Shown piece by piece: positions 13,448-19,560 of a stretch of 20,785 nucleotides of DNA. Under the pieces are notes generated by a model. It was not told the origin of the DNA. It worked only from the letters and a program-made list of their open reading frames with translations, and did no database searches. How positions within the stretch are numbered: position 1 is the stretch's first letter; every line of letters begins with the position of its first letter. The stretch comes from a virus, in IMG/VR virus record IMGVR_UViG_3300020172_000709, positions 1 to 20,785 of that record. The stretch is one strand, 5' to 3'. The translations under genes and the position numbers were made by a program.

Positions 13448-13605
13448 AATAACGCAGACAATTGAGGAGTGGGGTCTTGTCGACCTGTTATTTTAGTTTT
13501 TTTAATTTGACGATCTTTTGATTCCCTTAGACGATCAAGAAGTCCGGTAAAGCCATCCAGGCTAAAACCTTGATCAAGACCGTCTTGTTCTTCAGGAATC
13601 TGCAT
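13444..13605 (-). CDS. Small helical protein (53 aa), ATGA-coupled
   Basis: This gene is below common length cut-offs but fills what would otherwise be an empty 160-base gap. ATG lies at 13605, three bases after the upstream stop; TGA overlaps the next start as ATGA. The product starts M-Q-I-P-E-E-Q-D-G-L-D-Q-G-F-S and has F-T-G-L-L-D-R-L-R-E-S-K-D-R-Q (18-32). This resembles F-G-D-L-L-G-R-L-E-S-S-K-M-R-Q in the preceding gene, so the two may be related. It ends P-T-P-Q-L-S-A-L-L. No start signal other than coupling. Function unknown. Confidence 0.65.
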   Translation of the reverse strand: MQIPEEQDGLDQGFSLDGFTGLLDRLRESKDRQIKKTKITGRQDPTPQLSALL

Positions 13606-13608
13606 CTA

Positions 13609-13860
13609 CTAGAAATTGCTCATCATACCAGCGAGTCCTTGAGAGAAGATGTCACGACGACCTTCAACAGACTTTTGACGTTGTTGACGCATTTTAGAAC
13701 TTTCTAGCCTTCCCAGCAAATCACCGAATTGATTGATATCAAAAGAGGTTGCGCCATATTCCTGTTGCGAGGCTTGCTTCCTAAGCTCTGTTTTTTCTTC
13801 GGGAGACAAATTTGCATCTGCATTAATAGCAGAAACAGTGTCTAGGTAAGTACGAGCCAT
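13609..13860 (-). CDS. Small helical protein with L-G-R-L-E motif (83 aa)
   Basis: The product begins M-A-R-T-Y-L-D-T-V and has an N-terminal helix pair with L-S-P-E-E-K-T-E-L-R-K-Q. It then has F-G-D-L-L-G-R-L-E-S-S-K-M-R-Q-Q-R-Q, and ends I-F-S-Q-G-L-A-G-M-M-S-N-F. The L-L-G-R-L-E segment recurs in the following gene and, as T-L-G-R-L-E, near the N-terminus of the protein at 15829-16236. No ribosome binding site is visible; a short palindrome TTTTATAAAA abuts the ATG. It lies 41 bases after the DUF4214-like gene. Function unknown; virion component inferred from its company. Confidence 0.7.
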   Translation of the reverse strand: MARTYLDTVSAINADANLSPEEKTELRKQASQQEYGATSFDINQFGDLLGRLESSKMRQQRQKSVEGRRDIFSQGLAGMMSNF

Positions 13861-13901
13861 TTTTATAAAACCATAACTATCTAATCATAACAAATAAAAA
13901 C

Positions 13902-14789
13902 CTAACTCCAGAAACCTGAAACAAGGTTGGAATAAACATTGCCGGTCGAACCAATAGCAGCCACCTCTTTGGCGCTTTCTTTTTTTAGCTTTTGTATATT
14001 AGTGTCGATCTCACCTTGTAGGTTGGTGAGTCCGGCGCTGTACAGATACTGCCTGGTATCACGTACATTTTGTTGTTGCGCTTCCAGCTCTACTGGAGTG
14101 CCCTCAAAACCTTCACTAAAGTCAGGGGTAGTGATCTTGGTACGATCAGCTAAATTGCCACCGTAAGAAGGAAGAAGTTTGGAATCAAACTTAATTTTTC
14201 GAATGCCGGTCTTATCCCCTTTCTCGTCAACACTCTGCTTTCCAAACATCGTGTCATAGTAATTATCCAGGTAGCTTTGATTGAACTTCTTCTGGTATTC
14301 CGGACTTTTAGTTAGAGAACTTTTGAAGTCCTCCATTGATCCGTAGTAACCCTGCTGGAATCGCTCCTGAGCCTTGCTAAGCTCTTCTGCTGTAGCAGGG
14401 CGCCCATATAACTCTTCATGAGCCGCCTGGATCCCTGTAGCCCTCTTTCCAGGTAATGCTGCGGTATATTGCTGAGTTAGTTCAGCAATGTCAGCTTCTG
14501 GGGGAGTGAGGTCATATCTGGCTGCGTAATCACGTAATTGATTTGCAGCAGACTCGTATCCAATTAATCCTTGGGCGAGTTGCTGTTGAGTTGTTGTTTT
14601 TAACCCTCCGTAAGCTGACGCTCCCGCTGCTTTGCGGGCATTTTTTTCTGCGGCAGCCTCTGCTCTTTCTTGGTCAGCACGATCCTGTAGTCTTTTCTCA
14701 CTCGCCTGCTGATATTCTAATAACTTTGAAAAAGTATTATCAGGTGGTGGTGGGTTGTAGGTTACTTTACTGCCGCCGTATAATCCCAT
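13902..14789 (-). CDS. Internal virion-type protein with DUF4214-like segment (295 aa)
   Basis: The start is clear: ATG one base after the upstream stop with GGAG seven bases before it. Residues 1-20 are Gly/Pro-rich (Y-N-P-P-P-P-D-N). Residues 20-58 are a strong charged helix or coiled coil (E-K-R-L-Q-D-R-A-D-Q-E-R-A-E-A-A-A-E-K). Residues 119-170 match the DUF4214 pattern: E-L-Y-G-R-P-A-T-A-E-E-L (126-137), a G-Y-Y-G-S turn, and L-T-K-S-P-E-Y-Q-K-K-F (159-169). The C-terminus is N-L-V-S-G-F-W-S. DUF4214 appears in secreted and surface proteins, function unsettled. Here a virion role is inferred. Confidence 0.75.
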   Translation of the reverse strand: MGLYGGSKVTYNPPPPDNTFSKLLEYQQASEKRLQDRADQERAEAAAEKNARKAAGASAYGGLKTTTQQQLAQGLIGYESAANQLRDYAARYDLTPPEADIAELTQQYTAALPGKRATGIQAAHEELYGRPATAEELSKAQERFQQGYYGSMEDFKSSLTKSPEYQKKFNQSYLDNYYDTMFGKQSVDEKGDKTGIRKIKFDSKLLPSYGGNLADRTKITTPDFSEGFEGTPVELEAQQQNVRDTRQYLYSAGLTNLQGEIDTNIQKLKKESAKEVAAIGSTGNVYSNLVSGFWS

Positions 14790-14790
14790 T

Positions 14791-15243
14791 TTATTGCTCC
14801 AGTTCTTTTTTAAACAAGGGGCGAATTAAACTGTTAATCTCTTTCATCTTAGCGTGTCCTTGTGTTATCAAGGCAACGACTGGGAGTATTTCATTTACAT
14901 AATCTCGCAGTACGTGGGCATAAATTTTATCAAGATCGTCTCCCCGGTACAACACATTACTTATTTCCCAGGCGTTCCACATGCTTACGTGTTGAGAAAA
15001 TAAACACTCACGGTTTTCTTGGTAAAATTTATTAGAAGGTAATCTGACGAAAAGGATTTCAACTACTGCCAACAATTCATTTTGAGTGACTATTTCAACT
15101 TCGTCATATATATCATCAATAGTTCTTAGGGCTTGAGATAAAAGAGTTAAGTATTCAACAGCGTTTTCATCGGTACCAGCTGCCTGGCCGATAATAAAAT
15201 CAACCTTCAAATCGTTTTCTTTCCTCTCTTCTATTGAACTCAT
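14791..15243 (-). CDS. Acidic helical protein, well-translated (150 aa)
   Basis: The ATG has a strong ribosome binding site (AAGGAGG, four-base spacing) lying over the upstream stop. The product is a folded-looking, acidic, all-helical protein: I-D-D-I-Y-D-E-V-E-I-V near residue 42, hydrophobic helix L-L-A-V-V-E-I-L-F-V-R-L-P near 57, W-N-A-W-E-I-S-N-V-L-Y near 88, and C-terminal I-R-P-L-F-K-K-E-L-E-Q. Unlike its neighbours it has no low-complexity or Gly-rich part, so it is probably a soluble assembly factor or chaperone rather than a membrane-active protein. I recognise no family. Confidence 0.75.
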   Translation of the reverse strand: MSSIEERKENDLKVDFIIGQAAGTDENAVEYLTLLSQALRTIDDIYDEVEIVTQNELLAVVEILFVRLPSNKFYQENRECLFSQHVSMWNAWEISNVLYRGDDLDKIYAHVLRDYVNEILPVVALITQGHAKMKEINSLIRPLFKKELEQ

Positions 15244-15247
15244 CGTC

Positions 15248-15254
15248 CCTCCTT
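15248..15254 (-). promoter_or_regulatory. Strong ribosome binding site (AAGGAGG) of the acidic helical gene
   Basis: AAGGAGG on the minus strand lies four bases before the ATG at 15243 and overlaps the last bases of the upstream gene's stop codon. Confidence 0.75.
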
Positions 15255-15819
15255 ATCCAAAATAACTAGAAGAAACTGGACCAAACATAGCATTTGTTTG
15301 GGCAAGCCTTGCAGCGGTTTCACGTTCAATGGCAAGCCTGTTTTCAAATCGAGCCCGTTCTTTCGACTCAGGTGATATGGCTGCCAGGCGTTCTCGCTTG
15401 GATGCTTCTGAGCCAAGTGCCAAGTCAAAAGGAGCTAAGAATTGTCTTTTATATTTTTCTGCTTCTTTTTCACGTCCAAAAGCAAGATCTGCACCCGTAC
15501 CAGTCCCAAATATCTGGTTAAACATGGAGCCAGCAAGTGCTCCTTTATTTTGCTCACGTCCTTCCAGGATTGCCGCATTCTGTGCGTCTAGTTGAGCTTG
15601 TGCAATACGAGCAGACGTTTTTTGTTGGCCCATGCCAAACAAGCCACCGATTACGGAGCTTCCAAGACCAATGGCTAGACTCGTTGGATCAAACATACCA
15701 CCCGCTTTGTTACCACTATTGAAATCGGAAGCCTCACCACCACCCCAGCTTTTGGTTGTACCCCTTAGGGTAGGGTCTGCTGTTAAAGAGCCAGAGCCGG
15801 TTCCAAAGTAGGCAGGCAT
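15253..15819 (-). CDS. Glycine-zipper internal virion-type protein (188 aa)
   Basis: Residues 45-65 (P-T-S-L-A-I-G-L-G-S-S-V-I-G-G-L-F-G-M-G) form a Gly-rich hydrophobic helix, followed by a long Ala/Gln helix (A-R-I-A-Q-A-Q-L-D-A-Q-N-A-A-I, 70-84). This order recalls podovirus DNA-transfer proteins, which are packaged in the head and help DNA cross the envelope. Residues 115-175 are charged helix, and the C-terminus is M-F-G-P-V-S-S-S-Y-F-G. The N-terminus is Gly/Ser-rich and flexible. It starts nine bases after the upstream gene and just before the strongly initiated gene at 14791-15243. The family link is an impression of sequence style. Confidence 0.72.
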   Translation of the reverse strand: MPAYFGTGSGSLTADPTLRGTTKSWGGGEASDFNSGNKAGGMFDPTSLAIGLGSSVIGGLFGMGQQKTSARIAQAQLDAQNAAILEGREQNKGALAGSMFNQIFGTGTGADLAFGREKEAEKYKRQFLAPFDLALGSEASKRERLAAISPESKERARFENRLAIERETAARLAQTNAMFGPVSSSYFG

Positions 15820-15828
15820 GTTGTTATT

Positions 15829-16236
15829 CTAACTAAAGTATTTTTGAGGTCCTTGATAAGGAACGGAAGCGAAAGACATTCTGGGATATGCCTGTAATGT
15901 TTGATTCATTGCATCAACAGCGCTACGTGCACCAAGAACATTCATTGCTGCTTGATTGCCAAATCCCTGAGATATCTGTTCGGGAAGACCAAATAACAAC
16001 TTGTAAGGAGCAGCGGCTCTCATGCGTTCTTGATCAAATTCATTTTGAACTTTTAATTTTGCGCGTAAAGCATCGGGAGTATTTTCCGCTCGTACATAAT
16101 TTAAATAATCTTGGAAAAATTCACCATCATTGTCACCTGCTGGGTATATCTCACGCAGTGCAAATTGTTGTTGTTCTGGAGTGAGGCCTTCAAGCCTCCC
16201 AAGAGTTCCTTTATAGGTGTCTATGTCAAAACCCAT
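15829..16236 (-). CDS. Unrecognised virion-type protein (135 aa)
   Basis: I take the ATG at 16234-16236, two bases after the upstream TGA, rather than a TTG two codons earlier that overlaps the stop. The product starts M-G-F-D-I-D-T-Y-K-G-T-L-G-R-L-E-G-L-T-P. It is acidic and helical to about residue 80, then has L-L-F-G-L-P-E-Q-I-S-Q-G-F-G-N-Q-A-A-M and ends S-V-P-Y-Q-G-P-Q-K-Y-F-S. T-L-G-R-L-E resembles a segment in the gene at 13609-13860. No membrane segment or enzyme motif. It lies between two glycine-zipper genes and is probably part of the same assembly. Confidence 0.72.
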   Translation of the reverse strand: MGFDIDTYKGTLGRLEGLTPEQQQFALREIYPAGDNDGEFFQDYLNYVRAENTPDALRAKLKVQNEFDQERMRAAAPYKLLFGLPEQISQGFGNQAAMNVLGARSAVDAMNQTLQAYPRMSFASVPYQGPQKYFS

Positions 16237-16238
16237 GA

Positions 16239-17075
16239 TCAACCCCGATATTGGAAGGCAGAAGCGGCGTAAGGATTGGGAGCAGTCATCATGGTACGCA
16301 CAGTGTCACCAGCTTGTGCTTGAGCACCACCGGCAAGCTGAGCTGTATAGGCTTGACGATTCAACGCACCAGTAAGTTGACCCGTTTGTTGATTGAGTTG
16401 CATCTGCCGTTGCATTTGTGAATCTAAATACTGATTGGTAATCGGCAGCATTTCACGGGCGGTATCAACTTGTCCGCGCCTAGCCATCTCTAGTGCCTGC
16501 TGAAGGGTGGCCATGTCTTGAGCACTGTAACCAATGCCTGTTCCACCAGTTCCAGGGAGACCTGTAGGGCTCTTGCCTTCGGTCATCTGACGGCGATCAG
16601 AAGCACCTGCAGCATCCTGTACTGCCTGCCCACCAATACCAAGTACTTTGCCAATGCCACCGCCAATACTGGCGCCTACACTACTGCCGAGCAAGCTACC
16701 GCCTGCGTACAACGCACCCTTGGCGAGCATGCCGGGAAGACCAGCGGCAGGAATCGCACCAGCCAATCCTTTCATTGCTGCACCAGCAGCAAGCATGCCG
16801 CCTACGGAACCAGCAGCCCCTAGGTAATCTCCTTCGCCTAGTTCACTAACAGTGCGTCCAGCACCAGGGCCGTACCTGGCTGCTTTACCAAGAATACCCC
16901 TATTCGCATCTACAAGACCCGTAGCTTTAGTACCTGCACCACGGATTTGGTTTAAAAGAGCTTGAAAATAATCCGGTTCCTGCATGGTTGTCTTGGCGCT
17001 GATAACGCCTAGTGGACTAGATGGTCCCATCATCCCTTCCATCGGGAATTGACCTTGTCCCAAAGGTTGAACCAT
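16239..17075 (-). CDS. Large glycine-zipper protein, candidate DNA-ejection protein (278 aa)
   Basis: Residues 84-156 are an almost unbroken Gly/Ala/Leu stretch with small residues every three to four positions (for example G-S-V-G-G-M-L-A-A-G-A-A-M and G-G-S-L-L-G-S-S-V-G-A-S-I-G-G-G). This suits two to three closely packed membrane helices. The N-terminus (1-45) is Met/Pro/Gly-rich and the C-terminal part (185-260) is a Gln-rich helix (M-Q-R-Q-M-Q-L-N-Q-Q). The end is N-P-Y-A-A-S-A-F-Q-Y-R-G. It has no signal peptide, so it would enter membranes from the virion side. A TAAAATAAA box ends 23 bases before the ATG. Function inferred from composition and company. Confidence 0.75.
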   Translation of the reverse strand: MVQPLGQGQFPMEGMMGPSSPLGVISAKTTMQEPDYFQALLNQIRGAGTKATGLVDANRGILGKAARYGPGAGRTVSELGEGDYLGAAGSVGGMLAAGAAMKGLAGAIPAAGLPGMLAKGALYAGGSLLGSSVGASIGGGIGKVLGIGGQAVQDAAGASDRRQMTEGKSPTGLPGTGGTGIGYSAQDMATLQQALEMARRGQVDTAREMLPITNQYLDSQMQRQMQLNQQTGQLTGALNRQAYTAQLAGGAQAQAGDTVRTMMTAPNPYAASAFQYRG

Positions 17076-17098
17076 GATTTTACGCTTTACTTATTATG

Positions 17099-17107
17099 TT
17101 TATTTTA
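17099..17107 (-). promoter_or_regulatory. TAAAATAAA box before the gene at 16239-17075
   Basis: An exact TAAAATAAA on the minus strand lies 23 bases before the ATG at 17075, in the short gap after the stop of the gene at 17108-18034. Same element as at 10140-10148 and 18679-18687. Confidence 0.3.
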
Positions 17108-18034
17108 TCAGCCTAAGTTTTCTGTATACTCAGAAGCCGAAGGTAATTGCGGGCGATTGGCTGTGGCAATTGCAGAATTAAGCATATTACCCAAGGCAAT
17201 TCCTAGCAATGAACCTGCGGTTCCAGCGAGGGCAATCTTTCCTGCCTTTCCAGGACTTGGTTTAACATCTGACATTGCTTTGTTTGCGATAAGGGCGGTG
17301 GCAGTTCCAGCAGTAAAACCACCAGCCATTGGCAAACTTGCTGGAAAACCAAGGAGACGAATCTCCGGCTTACCCTCAAGGTTTTCCGTAGTTCCTTTTA
17401 AGATACCTAAGCCAAGTAAACCTTTGTCTTGATACATGTATTGCATGTAATTTCCATACCTTTCTGGGGTCAAGTTGGGAATATCTTGTTTTGCTGTTTC
17501 GTATTTCAACGGTTTACCTGTACGTCCCAGGAAAAAACGTTCAAACAATTCTTGAGTTGGTTGAGTACTTTCTCTGCGATCTTCTGAACCTTCTTCTGCA
17601 TATGACTGAGCAAATCCTTTAGGCCTGAACTGCTCTCCTGGGTTAGTAATATCATATGTACCAGCTGTAGCAATAGCTGGCACAGCAATACCTAAGGAAA
17701 TAGCTGCAGTTGCACTGGGGCTACCAAGAGCTTTTTGGTTTACACCAGCAAGTTCCATGCCCCTTTGTGCAATAGCTAATGGATGGTTGTATCGCCACCA
17801 GTAAGTACGTGTACCGTCATTGTTTACATCAATTAAAGTCCTAGAAGTATATGCCCCCAAAAACTGAGCAGGTGTTGTCTTGGAGCTAATACCCTTCTTT
17901 GCTACTTCAGTTTTAAAACGCGGATCCAAAACACTCTGCCCATATCCAACTCCATCGCGAATCATCCTCTGCTGGATTAAATCAGCTTTTTTAAAGCCGC
18001 GAGCAAATTGTTTAGCTTGATATCTTACGTCCAT
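17108..18034 (-). CDS. Unrecognised protein with Gly/Ala hydrophobic segments (308 aa)
   Basis: The N-terminal 100 residues look folded and basic (A-R-G-F-K-K-A-D-L-I-Q-Q-R-M-I-R and R-T-Y-W-W-R-Y-N-H-P). Hydrophobic Gly/Ala segments lie at 103-126 (A-A-I-S-L-G-I-A-V-P-A-I-A-T-A-G), 231-252 and 264-292 (L-A-G-T-A-G-S-L-L-G-I-A-L-G-N). A charged middle region (145-205) separates them. The end is S-E-Y-T-E-N-L-G. No signal peptide, no enzyme motif. The ATG lies two bases after the upstream stop. With its neighbours it forms a block of membrane-active-looking proteins, possibly head-internal. Function not recognised. Confidence 0.75.
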   Translation of the reverse strand: MDVRYQAKQFARGFKKADLIQQRMIRDGVGYGQSVLDPRFKTEVAKKGISSKTTPAQFLGAYTSRTLIDVNNDGTRTYWWRYNHPLAIAQRGMELAGVNQKALGSPSATAAISLGIAVPAIATAGTYDITNPGEQFRPKGFAQSYAEEGSEDRRESTQPTQELFERFFLGRTGKPLKYETAKQDIPNLTPERYGNYMQYMYQDKGLLGLGILKGTTENLEGKPEIRLLGFPASLPMAGGFTAGTATALIANKAMSDVKPSPGKAGKIALAGTAGSLLGIALGNMLNSAIATANRPQLPSASEYTENLG

Positions 18035-18036
18035 TC

Positions 18037-18657
18037 TTACTGCCGGTTTAAACCGTAAGGATCTAGAGAACCTGGTACTTGCATACCACGTACCAGAGAT
18101 GATTCAATACCTTGCAATTGGAACATTGTTCCTGGAGACAGGGACTGAGCTTGTAAATCATTAACCGTCTGACGCTGCATCAACTGCTGCTGCAGTGAAG
18201 CTGTCTGATCCATCACAGTAGGCTCCGCAGTTAACTGCTGCAGGAGTGCTGGATCTTGCATGGCAAGTTGGGTGGCAGGAGCAAAAGATGCCATGAGCAC
18301 TGGCGCTGCAACAGTGCCAACACCCATTGCAAGTTGTTGCATGCCAGAAGGTTTGAATTCTGGTACACGATCAATAGTCTTAACACCATTCTTGACGTTC
18401 TCACGCAAAACCGTTTGCCTTACTCCAGGGGCACCCATCTTACTTGCCAAACGAGCACCTCCAAGAGACAGTCCCATATCTAGTGCCGCAGTACCTACAG
18501 CCTCTGGGATACTGCCACCAGCAGCAAGCGTAAACAGACCACCGGTAATAGCACCGGGGATATTCTGAGCCAATATCTCCTTGCCTTCAGAACCTAAAAT
18601 CTTCTGGCCAATCTTAGAAGAGGCAATCTGTTGTGCTAAGCGACCGGCAAGCTGCAC
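18037..18657 (-). CDS. Glycine-zipper protein with Gln-rich C-terminus (206 aa)
   Basis: Residues 33-72 (I-P-G-A-I-T-G-G-L-F-T-L-A-A-G-G-S-I-P) and 109-131 (L-A-M-G-V-G-T-V-A-A-P-V-L-M-A-S-F) are Gly/Ala-rich hydrophobic segments. Residues 132-185 are Gln/Leu-rich helix (L-Q-Q-Q-L-M-Q-R-Q). It ends D-P-Y-G-L-N-R-Q. The start is GTG at 18655-18657 with no convincing ribosome binding site. The gap before it holds a TAAAATAAA box. The design (membrane-type segments plus Gln-rich helix) is like the protein at 16239-17075. Candidate ejection or internal protein; no family recognised. Confidence 0.72.
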   Translation of the reverse strand: MQLAGRLAQQIASSKIGQKILGSEGKEILAQNIPGAITGGLFTLAAGGSIPEAVGTAALDMGLSLGGARLASKMGAPGVRQTVLRENVKNGVKTIDRVPEFKPSGMQQLAMGVGTVAAPVLMASFAPATQLAMQDPALLQQLTAEPTVMDQTASLQQQLMQRQTVNDLQAQSLSPGTMFQLQGIESSLVRGMQVPGSLDPYGLNRQ

Positions 18658-18678
18658 TGTATTTCACTTATCTATATA

Positions 18679-18687
18679 TTTATTTTA
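18679..18687 (-). promoter_or_regulatory. TAAAATAAA box before the gene at 18037-18657
   Basis: An exact TAAAATAAA on the minus strand ends 21 bases before the GTG at 18657. A TTGACG lies directly upstream, but its spacing to any TATAAT-like hexamer is poor, so an ordinary sigma-70 promoter is not convincing. Confidence 0.3.
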
Positions 18688-18698
18688 ACGTCAACAAT

Positions 18699-19340
18699 TT
18701 ACGCAACGGTTTTACCAGGAGATATGTTTTGTTCATCTTCTGCTATTGTTTCACTTCCCTCAGCTTCTTCTTTACCTGCATACAAGTCTTTGCGTTTTAA
18801 CAATTGAGCAACTGACACTTTATCTTCCGCCTCATTCTCAACACGATTTTCAGCCATTGACATCAAGTAGCCATTGGGATCAGGATTCCGCATCCTTGGC
18901 ATTGGATTCTTAGCACGTTTACCAGGATTAACAGTAGGACTTACGTTGTAAGCATCAACCCATTCTTGGTTGAAGTCAGGCTGATTCTGTGGGCGATTAC
19001 GAGTGAGTGCACGGCCCTCCTCAAAGCTGTACGCTACGGGTCTATCAAACCTACCTAGTCCCTCAAAAAGCTCATAATCTTTGGGATCCAGTTGATTCTC
19101 ATCGTCAAAAAAAGGAGAATTACCCACAAACCTAAGACGTGGGTTAAGGGTTGTCTTTCTTGTTTGCAAGGCATTGGTTAGGTGCTCCGCTTTAAAGCGT
19201 GATGGCGTCCAGGGGGGTGCACCTGTTGATGGCTTGGAAGCAAACAAATCATTGAAGTTGAGTTGTCTGGCGACACGCCCACCTTCATTGAAAGGATTGT
19301 TTAGGTAGCGACCAAGCTCAAGGCGATCATCTCTTGCCAT
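18699..19340 (-). CDS. Unrecognised charged protein (213 aa)
   Basis: The ATG shares one base with the upstream stop (TAATG), so the gene is coupled to the KWIQKA-type gene. The product is polar, rich in Asn, Arg, Pro, Asp and Glu, and seems mostly extended or disordered. It has L-N-N-P-F-N-E-G-G-R-V-A-R near residue 13, F-D-D-E-N-Q-L-D-P-K-D-Y-E-L-F-E near 77, and an acidic C-terminal part (G-K-E-E-A-E-G-S-E-T-I-A-E-D-E). No membrane segment, export signal or catalytic motif. Function unknown. Confidence 0.75.
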   Translation of the reverse strand: MARDDRLELGRYLNNPFNEGGRVARQLNFNDLFASKPSTGAPPWTPSRFKAEHLTNALQTRKTTLNPRLRFVGNSPFFDDENQLDPKDYELFEGLGRFDRPVAYSFEEGRALTRNRPQNQPDFNQEWVDAYNVSPTVNPGKRAKNPMPRMRNPDPNGYLMSMAENRVENEAEDKVSVAQLLKRKDLYAGKEEAEGSETIAEDEQNISPGKTVA

Positions 19341-19558
19341 TATTCTTTATCCTTTTTCTTGTTATGCAATCCTACCAATGTTTGGCGTAACCGTGCTTGT
19401 TTCACTGTTTTGTCATCGTACTTAGTGGGCTCAGCAAGAACATTTTCTTGTAGCTGAGCAGAAGTAATACCCTTGCGTTTTGCCTTGGCAGTAAACGCAC
19501 CTTCCTTCATCTCAGCTTTTTGAATCCACTTGTTTGGCTTTTTCTTTTTATCGGCCAT
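19340..19558 (-). CDS. KWIQKA-type conserved small phage protein (72 aa)
   Basis: The N-terminus M-A-D-K-K-K-K-P-N-K-W-I-Q-K-A is a hallmark I associate with a very common family of small basic phage proteins of unknown function. It is followed by G-A-F-T-A-K-A-K-R-K-G (20-30) and a C-terminal T-V-K-Q-A-R-L-R-Q-T-L-V-G-L (51-64). It is Lys/Arg-rich, helical, and likely binds DNA or another acidic surface. The ATG lies two bases after the upstream TGA. Its appearance in a late structural block suggests a virion or packaging accessory. Confidence 0.75.
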   Translation of the reverse strand: MADKKKKPNKWIQKAEMKEGAFTAKAKRKGITSAQLQENVLAEPTKYDDKTVKQARLRQTLVGLHNKKKDKE

Positions 19559-19560
19559 GA

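Noticed and set aside
13861-13870. Palindrome TTTTATAAAA next to the start codon of the gene at 13609-13860
   Set aside because: Pure A/T, no loop, and likely to arise by chance in an A/T-rich gap.
16237-16242. TTG start two codons before the ATG of the gene at 15829-16236
   Set aside because: It overlaps the upstream stop codon and offers nothing better than the ATG; the TGA-TC-ATG arrangement also occurs at 19556-19563.
18664-18698. Sigma-70 type promoter with TTGACG
   Set aside because: The -35-like hexamer is good but no TATAAT-like hexamer stands at 16-18 bases; only the TAAAATAAA box was kept, at low confidence.
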